Positions 8,326-17,185 of a stretch of 64,000 nucleotides of DNA are shown here, piece by piece. Position 1 is the stretch's first letter; the number at the start of each line of letters is the position of its first letter. The DNA comes from Occallatibacter gabretensis (GTDB taxonomy: Bacteria; Acidobacteriota; Terriglobia; Terriglobales; Acidobacteriaceae). The notes below the pieces were generated by a model, which worked only from the letters and a program-made list of their open reading frames with translations, was not told where the DNA came from and did no database searches. The stretch is from contig NZ_LAIJ01000010.1 in the NCBI RefSeq assembly GCF_001449115.1, positions 558,001 through 622,000 on the forward strand, written 5' to 3'. The translations under genes were made by a program, and so were the position numbers.

Positions 8326-11066
8326 AACAGGCGGGCGCGCAGCAGCCACGGAAAATATGGCTGTGGCTGCTGTGCCCGCTGGTACTTCTGGTGCTCATTC
8401 CTCTGCGCGACAATGACGCAGATGGGGTGCAGATCAATTACGACCATGCTCTAAAGCTCTTTCAACGGCAGCGCACGGAGGCGGCGCGGGCCGAGGCGGC
8501 TGCGGGCTGGGAGCGTTATCGCGAGACCGACCGGCCCCTGGCGGCTCAGTATCAACTGCTTTATGCCGAAGCGCTGAAGAATGCGGGCGAAAATGCAGAG
8601 GTCCTGCGGGTGCTGGCCTCTTACCCGGATACCGGCCCATCGGAGGGCGTGGTTCAGCGGTACGTCATGGAGGCACGCGCCCTGGCGTCCCTTGGTCAAC
8701 CAGCATCTGCGGAGCAGACGCTGACGAAGGCTGAGGCGCTTTGCAAGAAAGCCGACCTTACGGCGTGCAGTGGTGTGACCTTCACGCGGGGATCGATTGC
8801 TCTGTTGGCGAGGCAGACGCTTGGGGAGGGACAGCTAGAGAAGGCGCGAAGATACTATCTTCAGGCGTATCAGTTTGCGCACAGCCATCATGATCCGTGG
8901 CAGGAATCGCGTGCTTCGGCCTATCTGGGTTACATCGGTCTACAGACAGAGCATCTGAATGAAGCACTCGACTGGTCGCAAATTTCATATCAGATCGCGT
9001 CACAGCATAGCTATGAGGGCATAGCGGGAACGGCGACCGGGAACCTGGGCTTTGCATGGTTCCAGCTTGGAGATGGCGAGCGGGCTCTGGAACGTTTTCA
9101 GGAAGCGGAGAAGAACGCCGAACGTCTGGGTGATGAGGACGATGAATTTCGCTGGCTGAGCGATACGTCCTATGTCTACCGAGACCGGGGAGAGCTCAGT
9201 CGCGCGGAGGAACTGCAGCAGAAGGCTCTGGGACTAGCACGCGCGACGAAGGACCAGGGCCAGATTGTGAATGCGCTGGGCGATCTGACTGCAGTGGAAA
9301 TTTCAAATGGAGATCTGACGGCGGCTGACGGTCACTTAGTGGAGGCGCTGCGGATCGAGACGGCCGGTGGGCAGAAGCCGCGGCCGTTTTTTGCGTTGAT
9401 GCAGGGCGATCTGGCGGCGGCGCGGCATGAGTACGCGAGGGCTGAGGGGCTGTTTCAAGCAGTGCTAAGCGATAAGGCCAGTCCGATAGCGGTGCGGCTG
9501 AATGCGGGCAATGACCTGGGCCGAGTGTATGAGGACGAGAAGAAGTATGCTGCCGCGGAGCGCGAGTACCGGGAGACGATTTCAGCATGGGAGGCGGCGC
9601 GCGCTGCGTTGAAGCGTGAGGAGTCGGCGCTTTCGTTTGGCACGAATGCAAGGGGAGTTTATGGGAACTATGTTCGGTTCCTGGTGGAGCGCGGCAGGAA
9701 TGCCGAGGCGCTTGCGCTGGCAGACAATAGCCGGGCTCGGACGCTGGCTGAGGGGCTGGGGTTTGGACAGAATCATGCGGCTGCGGGAGCTGGGTCTGCG
9801 ACGGAGGTGCTGCATCCGGAGCAGATTGCGCGGAAGACGGGAGCTACGCTGCTGTTTTATTGGCTGGGCGATAAGGACTCGTACCTGTGGGCGGTTGGGC
9901 CGGAGAGAACAGCGTTTTCCACGCTGCCTGCGAACCAGCAGATTACGACATGGGTGACGCGCTACAACAAGGCGATTCTGGATTCGGGCGATCCGGCGGA
10001 GGCGGCGAATGCCGACGGCGTGGCGCTGTATGCGGCGCTGATTGCTCCTGCGCTGAAGGTGATGGATACGCATAAGCCTGTCATTGTGCTGGCTGATGGC
10101 GTGTTGAACCAGATGAATTTTGAGACGCTGCTTGCGCCGAATGCGGCGGCGGGGGAAAAGCAAACCTCAGGGCCTAAAAGCCGCGAGGTTTCCGCGGGAT
10201 TGATTGCCGGGGCTAAAGTCCCGGCTTACCCATCTTCGCGAGGAAACGTTGGGGCTGAAGGGCCGGCATACCAGAGAGGCGCGGCAGCTGGAACGCAGCA
10301 CTACCTGGTGGAGGATTACACGCTGGAATCTGCGCCGTCATTGGATCTGCTGGCGCATGGCGGGACTGGGCCAGATAGAAAAGGGTTGGATGGAAAAGGA
10401 CAGACGAAGGGCAATCCAGCGACGAATAATCTGCTGCTGATGGGCAATGCGGCTGCTGCCGATGCGGATTTTCCGCCGCTGCCGCTCTTTGGCATGGAGA
10501 TGACGCGGATTGCGGGCCGCTTTCAGCCGGAAGAGACGACTGTTTTTACTGGAGCGAAGGCTACGCCGGCGGCGTATGAGGCGGCGAATCCGGAGAAGTT
10601 TGCCTACATCCATTTTGTGTCTCATGCGACGGCTAGCGAGACGAGCCCGCTGGACTCGGCGATTATCTTGTCGAATCCCGCGGGGGCGAACTCCGGTGCT
10701 TCCAGTTCTGGTGGAGTGAGCGCGTACAAACTGTATGCGCGGGAGATTGTGACGCATAAGTTGAATGCGCGGCTGGTGACGATTTCAGCGTGCTATGGAA
10801 CGGGGACACGGGCTTATGCGGGTGAGGGGCTGGTGGGGCTTTCGTGGGCTTTTCTGCGCGCGGGATCTCGGCAGGTGGTGGCGGCGCTGTGGGAGGTTAC
10901 GGACGAGTCCACGCCGCGACTGATGGATGGGTTGTATGCGGGGATTGCCGCGGGAGAGAAGCCGATCGATGCGCTGCGAGAGGCGAAGCTGGCGATGCTG
11001 CACTCGGGTACGCGATTCAAGGAGCCGTTTTACTGGGCTCCGTTTCAGATTTATAGTCGCGAATGA
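8235..11066 (+). CDS. TPR-CHAT domain protein (caspase-like peptidase)
   Basis: About 943 residues from a TTG at 8235; the true start is uncertain (no ATG between the preceding stop and the membrane segment). A single hydrophobic segment (IWLWLLCPLVLLVLIPL) near the N-terminus anchors it. Then come many tetratricopeptide repeats, and a C-terminal CHAT domain with the caspase-like dyad: His in HFVSHA (codon at 10623) and Cys in ISACYG (codon at 10791), followed by GLSWAFLRAGSRQVVAALWEV and a final FYWAPFQIYS. CHAT proteins are clan CD cysteine peptidases that cleave partner proteins once their TPR region senses a signal. The domain is firm; target and trigger are unknown. Confidence 0.85.
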   Translation: MRGGRGHSGGDQHEQRGNPEGRNREGRQQLKQAGAQQPRKIWLWLLCPLVLLVLIPLRDNDADGVQINYDHALKLFQRQRTEAARAEAAAGWERYRETDRPLAAQYQLLYAEALKNAGENAEVLRVLASYPDTGPSEGVVQRYVMEARALASLGQPASAEQTLTKAEALCKKADLTACSGVTFTRGSIALLARQTLGEGQLEKARRYYLQAYQFAHSHHDPWQESRASAYLGYIGLQTEHLNEALDWSQISYQIASQHSYEGIAGTATGNLGFAWFQLGDGERALERFQEAEKNAERLGDEDDEFRWLSDTSYVYRDRGELSRAEELQQKALGLARATKDQGQIVNALGDLTAVEISNGDLTAADGHLVEALRIETAGGQKPRPFFALMQGDLAAARHEYARAEGLFQAVLSDKASPIAVRLNAGNDLGRVYEDEKKYAAAEREYRETISAWEAARAALKREESALSFGTNARGVYGNYVRFLVERGRNAEALALADNSRARTLAEGLGFGQNHAAAGAGSATEVLHPEQIARKTGATLLFYWLGDKDSYLWAVGPERTAFSTLPANQQITTWVTRYNKAILDSGDPAEAANADGVALYAALIAPALKVMDTHKPVIVLADGVLNQMNFETLLAPNAAAGEKQTSGPKSREVSAGLIAGAKVPAYPSSRGNVGAEGPAYQRGAAAGTQHYLVEDYTLESAPSLDLLAHGGTGPDRKGLDGKGQTKGNPATNNLLLMGNAAAADADFPPLPLFGMEMTRIAGRFQPEETTVFTGAKATPAAYEAANPEKFAYIHFVSHATASETSPLDSAIILSNPAGANSGASSSGGVSAYKLYAREIVTHKLNARLVTISACYGTGTRAYAGEGLVGLSWAFLRAGSRQVVAALWEVTDESTPRLMDGLYAGIAAGEKPIDALREAKLAMLHSGTRFKEPFYWAPFQIYSRE
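10165..10275 (+). repeat. REP-like GGGGCTAAAGYCCC element inside the CHAT gene
   Basis: Within the linker before the CHAT core the DNA reads CTCAGGGCCTAAAAGCC, then GGGGCTAAAGTCCCGGC and GGGGCTGAAGGGCC. These match the palindromic style of the intergenic element just after the gene (11131-11187), so an element seems to have been inserted in frame, giving a low-complexity protein loop. Confidence 0.5.
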
Positions 11067-11129
11067 AGGCGCGGATCAAGCAGTTCTGACGAGTCCTTTT
11101 CGAGCCCATTCCACCCTGAAAAGCGTCTC

Positions 11130-11187
11130 TCAGGGGCTAAAGCCCCATCATTTTGGGGTCATCTTCGACACGGCTAAAGCCGTGCGC
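11130..11187. repeat. REP-like palindromes after the CHAT gene
   Basis: CAGGGGCTAAAGCCCC followed by CATTTTGGGG and then CACGGCTAAAGCCGTG: two short perfect palindromes with GGCTAAAGCC cores. This is a repeat type common between acidobacterial genes and could form hairpins that end both convergent transcripts here. Confidence 0.6.
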
Positions 11188-11220
11188 TGATACAAATCCA
11201 ATTCAGACTGAACCACTACC

Positions 11221-12879
11221 CTATTTTGAAGCCGACTGCGTGGAAGAAATGAATTCTTTCACGTGTGCGAATTCGGGGCGTGCCGATTGGCCGCCGTTAT
11301 CTGTTGATTTCAGAAGTGTGGCGTAGTACTGATGCGCTTTTGCCTTGTCGCCTGTTGCCTCTGCTGCAAGACCTGCATGGTAGAGGCCGTTGAAGCGGTT
11401 GGGGCTGAGCTTGAGGGCGATTTGATACTCGGCGAGCGCTTGTTGCGGCTGATGCCACTCGAGCAGCATATCGGCCACCATCTCGCGGGCGGGAATATCG
11501 ACTTCGCCCTGGCCGACCTTGTCCTGCAGGTCGGCGGCGGCGCGGATGTTTTTCAAGGCTTCGTCCTGTTTGTTTTCAGCGAAGGCGACCCAGGCTAGGA
11601 TCTCTGAGTGCTTGATCTTCACGCCGGTATCTTCGGCCACGTAGGAATCCTTACCCTTTTTGAGCTCATCCAGGGATGCGGCATAGTTGGCAAGGTCGGC
11701 TCGCGCCTCTTCCGGTTGACGCAGACGACCATGGGCGATGGCACGTGCCCATGCTGCCAGCATGACTGTCTCAGAAGGCGCACCGGCGGCGGCCTGCAGC
11801 ATGGCCGCGGACTTCCAATCCCGCGTTTCCAGCGCATAGAAGACCGCATATTTCGTGTGATAGGCAGGAGCCATGGTCTCCATACGGTGATCGTTATGAT
11901 CTGACGTCGCGGCCATGGATGCGATTTTGGGCAACAGCTCGGATGTCTGGCTGAGGACCCATCCGGCGCGGTTATCCTGACCGCTTTGCAGATAGGCGTA
12001 GAGCATGAAGTCGTAGGCATGGGCCTCGTTCATGATTCCGGTGCCGTATTTCGCCTGTGCGGATTCCGCGGCTGCTACCGAACCGAGATTGGCATGGATG
12101 TCCTGCGGCCACATGCCAAGGCGGGCGTAGATGTGGCTCGGCATGTGGTAGGCGTGCGCGCTGGATTGCGCAATTTCGCCATAATGATTGGCTGCGGACA
12201 GCCCTTCGGCGGCCATTTCAGGATTGTCGCAAGCGTGGGTGATGTAGTGATCCACGCCGGGATTGTCGGGATACTTTAGGAAGAGAGGCGACAGGACTGC
12301 CATTGCCTTGCGATTTGCGACCAGGCTGGTGTTGTTCGATGGGGCGGCTGCCAAGAGCGACAACGCATAGAATGCGCCAGCGTCGACGTCGTCTGGAAAC
12401 TGCGCGTAAAGCTTACCCATGTCATCGGAATACGCTTGAACGCGCTCGGGAAATTGCTGCTTGCCGGGACGGTAGAAATCGCTCAATGCTGCGACATAGG
12501 CGCGCTCGCGGGGAGTCTTCGCCGATTGCGCCTGCTGGATGGCAGTCCATCCGCGAGCCATGTCGCTTTCGGATGGCCGGTTCCATATCTGACGGAAGTA
12601 GCTGAGGGCTACGCCCCAGTGCGCCATGGCGCAGTCCGGATTCGACTTTGCGATCTCCTGAAACTGTTGCAGCGCTTCGTCGTATCCGAAGTCATGCAGC
12701 TGAGCGACGCCGCGATTGAAGGGCTTCTGTACAGCGGCCGCGCACGAGATGGAAAAGGACACGGTTCCGAGCCGTTCGGGAGCGGATGCCGCATCCGATT
12801 TGGCCGGATGATCCATTGCCATTTGGGCCACAGCAGGCAGGGAGACCAGGGCAAGCACGGAGAGCGACAAAATTTTCAT
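11221..12879 (-). CDS. exported TPR protein
   Basis: 552 residues. A signal peptide is clear (hydrophobic segment followed by PAVAQ, cleavage near residue 19). The mature protein is almost wholly helical repeats: FNRGVAQLHDFGYDEALQQFQEIAKSNPDCAMAHWGVALSYF starts the first tetratricopeptide unit, and more follow up to the C-terminus. Between them are conserved His-rich stretches (DNPGVDHYITHACDNPEMA, AYHMPSHIYARLGMW) that recur in related periplasmic proteins and could bind metal. Probably a periplasmic scaffold. Convergent with the CHAT gene; a divergent MarR gene lies upstream on the same strand. Precise role unknown. Confidence 0.75.
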   Translation of the reverse strand: MKILSLSVLALVSLPAVAQMAMDHPAKSDAASAPERLGTVSFSISCAAAVQKPFNRGVAQLHDFGYDEALQQFQEIAKSNPDCAMAHWGVALSYFRQIWNRPSESDMARGWTAIQQAQSAKTPRERAYVAALSDFYRPGKQQFPERVQAYSDDMGKLYAQFPDDVDAGAFYALSLLAAAPSNNTSLVANRKAMAVLSPLFLKYPDNPGVDHYITHACDNPEMAAEGLSAANHYGEIAQSSAHAYHMPSHIYARLGMWPQDIHANLGSVAAAESAQAKYGTGIMNEAHAYDFMLYAYLQSGQDNRAGWVLSQTSELLPKIASMAATSDHNDHRMETMAPAYHTKYAVFYALETRDWKSAAMLQAAAGAPSETVMLAAWARAIAHGRLRQPEEARADLANYAASLDELKKGKDSYVAEDTGVKIKHSEILAWVAFAENKQDEALKNIRAAADLQDKVGQGEVDIPAREMVADMLLEWHQPQQALAEYQIALKLSPNRFNGLYHAGLAAEATGDKAKAHQYYATLLKSTDNGGQSARPEFAHVKEFISSTQSASK

Positions 12880-12954
12880 GGTGACCGAATTATAGGCTGG
12901 GCGACTATTGGTTGAGCTGATGCGTTGAAAAATCCGAGCTGAAATTTCTCGTCC

Positions 12955-13440
12955 TTAGGCTAAGGAGTTTAGGTTGCGGCGGAGATCGTGGGGGGAGCCG
13001 GCGGGCAGGAGCGCTTCAATTTCATTGTGCGTGGATTGCCAAGTGGGCATGGCTGCGGCCATGGTTTTTTTGCCTTTTGTGGTGAGGATCAGGATGCGGC
13101 TGCGGCGGTCATTGGGATCGGGAGAGATTTTGACGAGGCCGCGGCGCTCGAGGGGTTTCAAGGCGGCGGTGAGGGTGGTGCGGTCCATGGCGAGCAGCGA
13201 GGCGACGGGCGCCATGGAGGGCGGCTCGGGGCGGTTAAGGCTCATTAAGAGAGAGAATTGGCCGTTGGTGAGGCCGAAGGGGCGGAGGGCTTCGTCGAAG
13301 CGGCGGGCGAGTGAGCGGGCGGCGCGCTGCACGTGAAGACAGAGGCAGCAGTCGCGTACCAGAAGCGTGGTCTGGTAAGGGAGAATGTTTGCCTGGGGCG
13401 CAGGCTGCGCGCGGCGGGCAGGACTTGGAGGGATTTTCAT
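12955..13440 (-). CDS. MarR-family transcriptional regulator
   Basis: 161 residues from ATG 13440; an in-frame GTG at 13467 would leave little room for a promoter. Core of a winged helix of the MarR kind: FGLTNGQFSLLMSL, MAPVASLLAMDRTTLTAALKPLERRGLV, and the beta wing DPNDRRSRILILT. A CCLCLHVQRAA segment in the first helix gives several cysteines, which could allow redox sensing (inference). Divergent from the ADOP permease at 13539 across a 98-base spacer with facing TTGACA boxes, so it probably represses that permease and itself. Confidence 0.85.
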   Translation of the reverse strand: MKIPPSPARRAQPAPQANILPYQTTLLVRDCCLCLHVQRAARSLARRFDEALRPFGLTNGQFSLLMSLNRPEPPSMAPVASLLAMDRTTLTAALKPLERRGLVKISPDPNDRRSRILILTTKGKKTMAAAMPTWQSTHNEIEALLPAGSPHDLRRNLNSLA

Positions 13441-13460
13441 CTGTAATGCAATTTTAAAGC

Positions 13461-13502
13461 TTGACACGGAGATAGATTGGTTGATACCAACATATCTGTC
13501 AA
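13461..13502. promoter_or_regulatory. overlapping divergent promoters / MarR operator candidate
   Basis: TTGACA at 13461-13466 on the plus strand and at 13502-13497 on the minus strand face each other, within larger arms CTTGACA and TGTCAAG. Each could be the -35 box for the permease and MarR gene respectively, with weak -10 boxes between. A dimeric repressor bound here would block both. Confidence 0.35.
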
Positions 13503-13538
13503 GGTTTTAATTGTAATTTTCTTCCCTGGAGCCAGCCT

Positions 13539-15995
13539 ATGAACTTCCTGCGCGATTTGAAGTACGCTGTTCGTTCGCTTTCCCGCGTTCCCGCACTCTG
13601 GATTACCGTGGCGCTGACGCTGGCGCTGGGTATTGGCGCGAATGCGGCGATCTTCAGCGTGGTGCGTGCGGTGCTGCTGAAGCCGCTGGCGAACCAGGAT
13701 GAGAGCAGGCTGTTGTACATCCGGCAGAGTGCGCAGGGACTGGGCGAGGAGAACGCGAATTTTTCCGTGCCGGAGATCAACGACATCAACACGGGACTGA
13801 AGTCGATCAGCGAGGTGGGAACCTTCTCGCAGGTGGATTTCACGATTATCGGCTTAGGGACGCCGCGCACAGTGACTGCGGGCGTGGTGGATGGAAATTA
13901 CTTCCAGGTGATGGGATTGCGGCCGGTGCTGGGAAGGCTGCTGGGACCGGGCGATGATGGGCGGAATGCGCCGGGCGCGATTGTGCTGACGTACAACTTC
14001 TGGCGCGAGTCTCTGCATGGGGATCCGAATGTGCTGGGCAAGGTTGTGCGGATCGAGGTGTACAACGGACCGACTTCAGGAGTGGTGGTGGGAGTGCTGG
14101 AGCCTTCGGTGCCGTACCCGGTGGCGACACAGATCTTTGCCAACCTGGTAACGAGCCCGCATCATCTTTCGGCGACGATGGTGACGGGGCGCTCGCACCG
14201 GATGACGGAGGTGTTTGGGCGGCTTGCTCCAGGAGCGACGCTGGAGCAGGCGCGGTCAGAGCTGAGCACGGTTTACTCCGCGATGACGAAGGCGCATACG
14301 GAGGAGTATCACCCGACGGATCACTACCAGATCAGCGTGAGGCGGATGCATGACCAGATCAATGCGAAGGCAAACACGATTCTGTGGATCTTGTTTGCGG
14401 CGTCTGCGCTGCTGTTTGTGATTGCGAGCTCGAATGTGGCGAACCTGGTGCTGGCGCGGACGGTGCGGCGCGAAAGCGAGCTGTCAACACGTGCGGCGCT
14501 GGGCGCAACGACCGGCGCTCTGAGGCGGACGCTGCTGGCTGAGAGCCTGGTGCTGTGCGGAACGGGTGCGATTGCGGCGGTGGCGCTGGCGATTCCTATG
14601 GTGAAGGAGCTGGCGCGGTATGCGGCGCGGTTCACTCCACGGGCGAGCGAGATTCATCTCGACATTACGCTGGTGTTGGCGGGGATTGCGCTGGCTGTAT
14701 TGGCGGCGGTGTTCCTGGCGTTTGTGCCGCGGCTTCCTTCTCCAGATGCAGCACAGGGCGGGCTTGCGGGCCGTGGAACGCGAGTGACGGGAGGAAGCAG
14801 CCGCCGGCTGCGTATCTTTGCGATCACGCAGATTGCGGCTTCATTCCTGTTGCTGGTGGGAGCTGCGGTGCTGATGCGGACGCTGTTTGTGCTGGAGCAG
14901 ACACGGCCTCCGTTTGATTCTTCGCGGGTGATGGCGATTGATTTGCCGGTGATGTCGTATGGCAGGACGCCGGAGCAGATCACGGAGTTTCGGCGCGAGG
15001 TGGTGCAGAATGTGGCGGCGATTCCGGGCGTGGAACATGTGGCCGAGGGCTTTGCGGTTCCGTGGCGGGATGAGCGAAACCTGGGGCTTGGGCTGCAGTT
15101 TGCGGCGTCCGGCGCTCGGCGGCCGGATGGACAGGACTATCGCGCGAAGTTCCGCCCCGTTGGGCCGGGGTTCTTTGACACGCTGGGCGTGCCGCTTCTT
15201 GGCGGGCGTGATTTTAACTACGGTGACAAGGAAGGCGCAGAGCGGGTTGTGATTATTTCGAAGAGCCTGGCTGACTTGTTGTATCCGGGGCAGAATGCGC
15301 TGAACCGCACCATAAGCTGGACCGATCCGGTGATCAAGTTTATCGGCATGGGCTCCGAGCCGCGGAGAATTGTGGCGGTGGTGCCGGACTTTGATGACGA
15401 GAACATCATTCCTGCCCCGGTAATGACGATCTATCAGCCGACGGAGCAGGAGGGTTTTCCGGGGAGCCTGTTTGTACGGGCAAAGCAGGATCCTTATGCG
15501 CTGCTGCCTGTCATTACGCAGACGATTCGCAAGATGTCGAATGACCAGCCGGTGGAGAAGCCCACGACGTTGGGCGATGTGCGGGCTGAGGTGCTATCAC
15601 CAAACAAGTTGAATGCGATTGTCTTTGGCGGGTTTGCCGCGGTGGCGCTGCTGATCAGCGTGGTGGGCGTGGCCGGCGTGCTGGCCTTTTCGGTGTCGAG
15701 CAGGACGCGGGAGTTTGGTATACGGATGGCGCTGGGCGCGCAGCCGAGGACGATTCTGGCGGGAGTGCTGCGCGATGGGTTGTGGATGGCAGGCATCGGC
15801 GTGGCGGCGGGGATTGCAGTGGGATTTGTGCTGGCGCGTGTGGTGGCGAGTAAAGTCGCGGCGATTGACCAGCCGGGCGTGCTGGCTTTTGCTGGGGCGG
15901 CGGGTGTGATTCTGGCTGCTGCGGTGGTGGCATCGGCGATTCCTGCGATGCGTGCGGCGCGAGTGAATGCGGCTGAGGCGCTGAGGGCGGAATAA
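13539..15995 (+). CDS. ADOP-family duplicated MacB/FtsX permease
   Basis: 818 residues, inner membrane. Order: MacB-like N-terminal helix with the signature LALGIGANAAIFSVVRAVLLKPL (about 28-50), periplasmic domain, FtsX domain with three helices around 285-390, second N-terminal helix, second periplasmic domain, and last FtsX domain (EFGIRMALGAQPRTILAGVL near 725), closing with MRAARVNAAEALRAE. It lacks the N-terminal helical extension seen in the permease at 31827. GGAG precedes the ATG. The divergent MarR gene suggests drug- or stress-inducible expression. Export of a hydrophobic compound or lipoprotein is plausible but not shown. Confidence 0.9.
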   Translation: MNFLRDLKYAVRSLSRVPALWITVALTLALGIGANAAIFSVVRAVLLKPLANQDESRLLYIRQSAQGLGEENANFSVPEINDINTGLKSISEVGTFSQVDFTIIGLGTPRTVTAGVVDGNYFQVMGLRPVLGRLLGPGDDGRNAPGAIVLTYNFWRESLHGDPNVLGKVVRIEVYNGPTSGVVVGVLEPSVPYPVATQIFANLVTSPHHLSATMVTGRSHRMTEVFGRLAPGATLEQARSELSTVYSAMTKAHTEEYHPTDHYQISVRRMHDQINAKANTILWILFAASALLFVIASSNVANLVLARTVRRESELSTRAALGATTGALRRTLLAESLVLCGTGAIAAVALAIPMVKELARYAARFTPRASEIHLDITLVLAGIALAVLAAVFLAFVPRLPSPDAAQGGLAGRGTRVTGGSSRRLRIFAITQIAASFLLLVGAAVLMRTLFVLEQTRPPFDSSRVMAIDLPVMSYGRTPEQITEFRREVVQNVAAIPGVEHVAEGFAVPWRDERNLGLGLQFAASGARRPDGQDYRAKFRPVGPGFFDTLGVPLLGGRDFNYGDKEGAERVVIISKSLADLLYPGQNALNRTISWTDPVIKFIGMGSEPRRIVAVVPDFDDENIIPAPVMTIYQPTEQEGFPGSLFVRAKQDPYALLPVITQTIRKMSNDQPVEKPTTLGDVRAEVLSPNKLNAIVFGGFAAVALLISVVGVAGVLAFSVSSRTREFGIRMALGAQPRTILAGVLRDGLWMAGIGVAAGIAVGFVLARVVASKVAAIDQPGVLAFAGAAGVILAAAVVASAIPAMRAARVNAAEALRAE

Positions 15996-16057
15996 GGCAG
16001 GGATCAGGGGTCAGAGATCAGTGGTCAGGGTTATCGATAAGAGGCAAAGACTATAGA

Positions 16058-16100
16058 TATCCCACCCATCGAGCAAAAGAGGCTCGATGGATGGGGCACC
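16058..16100. repeat. CCCACCCAT-type palindromic repeat
   Basis: CCCACCCATCGAGC (16061-16074) pairs with GGCTCGATGGATGGGG (16081-16096), followed by CACC. The same layout with a different core occurs at 35801-35842. Preceded by short direct GATCAG/GGTCAG repeats (16000-16030). It sits between convergent genes and may act as a terminator. Confidence 0.6.
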
Positions 16101-16104
16101 CGAA

Positions 16105-16533
16105 TTACAGCGCTACGGCTGGGTATTCCTCGACGTATGCTTCGTCGTTGACGCCGTAGTAGGTGACGGTGCGGGCGGCGAAGTCTACCTCGTATTTCAC
16201 GATGCCTGCCTTCCATGAGGCTTCTAAAAATTCCGGAAATGTAGTATGGCCTGCTTGATCGGTGCGCAGGGCAGTGATGAGTGCTGCCTGATCGAAGGCC
16301 GGAATGTCGGCGATGCCTGAGATGAGCGGCTGAGCTTGCATAGCAACTGCGCCTTGCTGCGTTTGAAAGATGCAGTGACACGAAGGCAGATACCAGAGGT
16401 TATGCGTTGCGCCGGCCTGGCGGAGGACTTCGGCCAGATAAGGAAAGCCACCGACTTTGGGCCGGATGGTTTCCGCGTGCTGCATGGCTCGCTGAAGATT
16501 CTCGATTGCTTTGGACGAGACTGCATTACTCAA
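16105..16533 (-). CDS. DUF1398 family protein
   Basis: 142 residues matching the DUF1398 family (E. coli YbcV/YdfO-like, once called phage envelope proteins): an N-terminal helix with AIENLQRAMQHAETIRPKVGGFPYLAEVLRQAG, the central TQQGAVAMQAQPLI, and the C-terminal FPEFLEASWKAGIVKYEVDFAARTVTYYGVNDEAYVEEYP. The family has no assigned reaction. It begins 12 bases after the MarR gene upstream, so the two form an operon and the protein is likely made when that regulator releases DNA. Confidence 0.8.
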   Translation of the reverse strand: MSNAVSSKAIENLQRAMQHAETIRPKVGGFPYLAEVLRQAGATHNLWYLPSCHCIFQTQQGAVAMQAQPLISGIADIPAFDQAALITALRTDQAGHTTFPEFLEASWKAGIVKYEVDFAARTVTYYGVNDEAYVEEYPAVAL

Positions 16534-16545
16534 GGGTGTTTCTCC

Positions 16546-17022
16546 TTATGTCGTTGGGGTGTCGTCCCAGTGGTGAATTTTGGTAAGGCGCTCCATGAGG
16601 CGGCGCAGCCTGGCTTGTTCCTTGCCGGAAAGTTCGCCGAAAAAGTGGGCATCATTTTCGTCCGCGATCCTGGCGAGTTGAGGCACGGCTTTGCGCCCGG
16701 CGGCGGTGAGGGTAAGAAACTGCTGACGTCGGTCGGCCTGGTTATCCTTTGCGGCGATCCAGCGCTTGGCGAATAGCTTGTCGAGGATCTTCGAGATGGC
16801 TCCCTGGGTCATGCCGAGTGCGAGCGCCAGGTCGCTGGGACTGAGGCCGGGCTGGTCGTAAAGATGGCGCACAGCTACCCACTCAGCAACGGAAACATTC
16901 TGCGCGGCGAGCGTGCGGGAGAACTGGAGCGAGACGTGATTCGATACGCGCCTGAGCCAATAGCCGAGGTGGGAATCGAGAGCGGAAGGTTCAGAGGATC
17001 TCATTCTCTTAATAGTTTCCAT
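16546..17022 (-). CDS. MarR-family transcriptional regulator
   Basis: 158 residues. Winged helix: VSVAEWVAVRHLYDQPGLSPSDLALALGMTQGAISKILDKLFAKRWI with wing DNQADRRQQFLTLTAAGRKA. Cytosolic dimer expected. Its start codon region is covered by a 32-base palindrome (17006-17037), the likely autoregulatory operator. The ATG at 17022 sits at the palindrome centre; a second in-frame ATG at 17004 is possible. The following DUF1398 gene is 12 bases away, so both are probably co-repressed. Confidence 0.85.
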   Translation of the reverse strand: METIKRMRSSEPSALDSHLGYWLRRVSNHVSLQFSRTLAAQNVSVAEWVAVRHLYDQPGLSPSDLALALGMTQGAISKILDKLFAKRWIAAKDNQADRRQQFLTLTAAGRKAVPQLARIADENDAHFFGELSGKEQARLRRLMERLTKIHHWDDTPTT

Positions 17023-17037
17023 GGAAAGTATTAAGAG
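17006..17037. promoter_or_regulatory. 32-bp palindrome over the MarR start codon
   Basis: Left arm CTCTTAATAGTTTCC and right arm GGAAAGTATTAAGAG around AT form a near-perfect palindrome with one symmetric mismatch pair. Size and place fit a MarR dimer operator, centred on the ATG at 17022. Confidence 0.6.
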
Positions 17038-17185
17038 GTCAAGAGAGATAAGAAGATTTGCACGTGACGAAATTGGCGATGGTGAGCCGCTGAGGAGTTG
17101 CTTTTGCCGCAGCCTGTCCGTGATGGATAATAAAATTACGATTCCCCACCTTACCTTCCCCGTGGGGATGCAAAGAGAAAACTGA

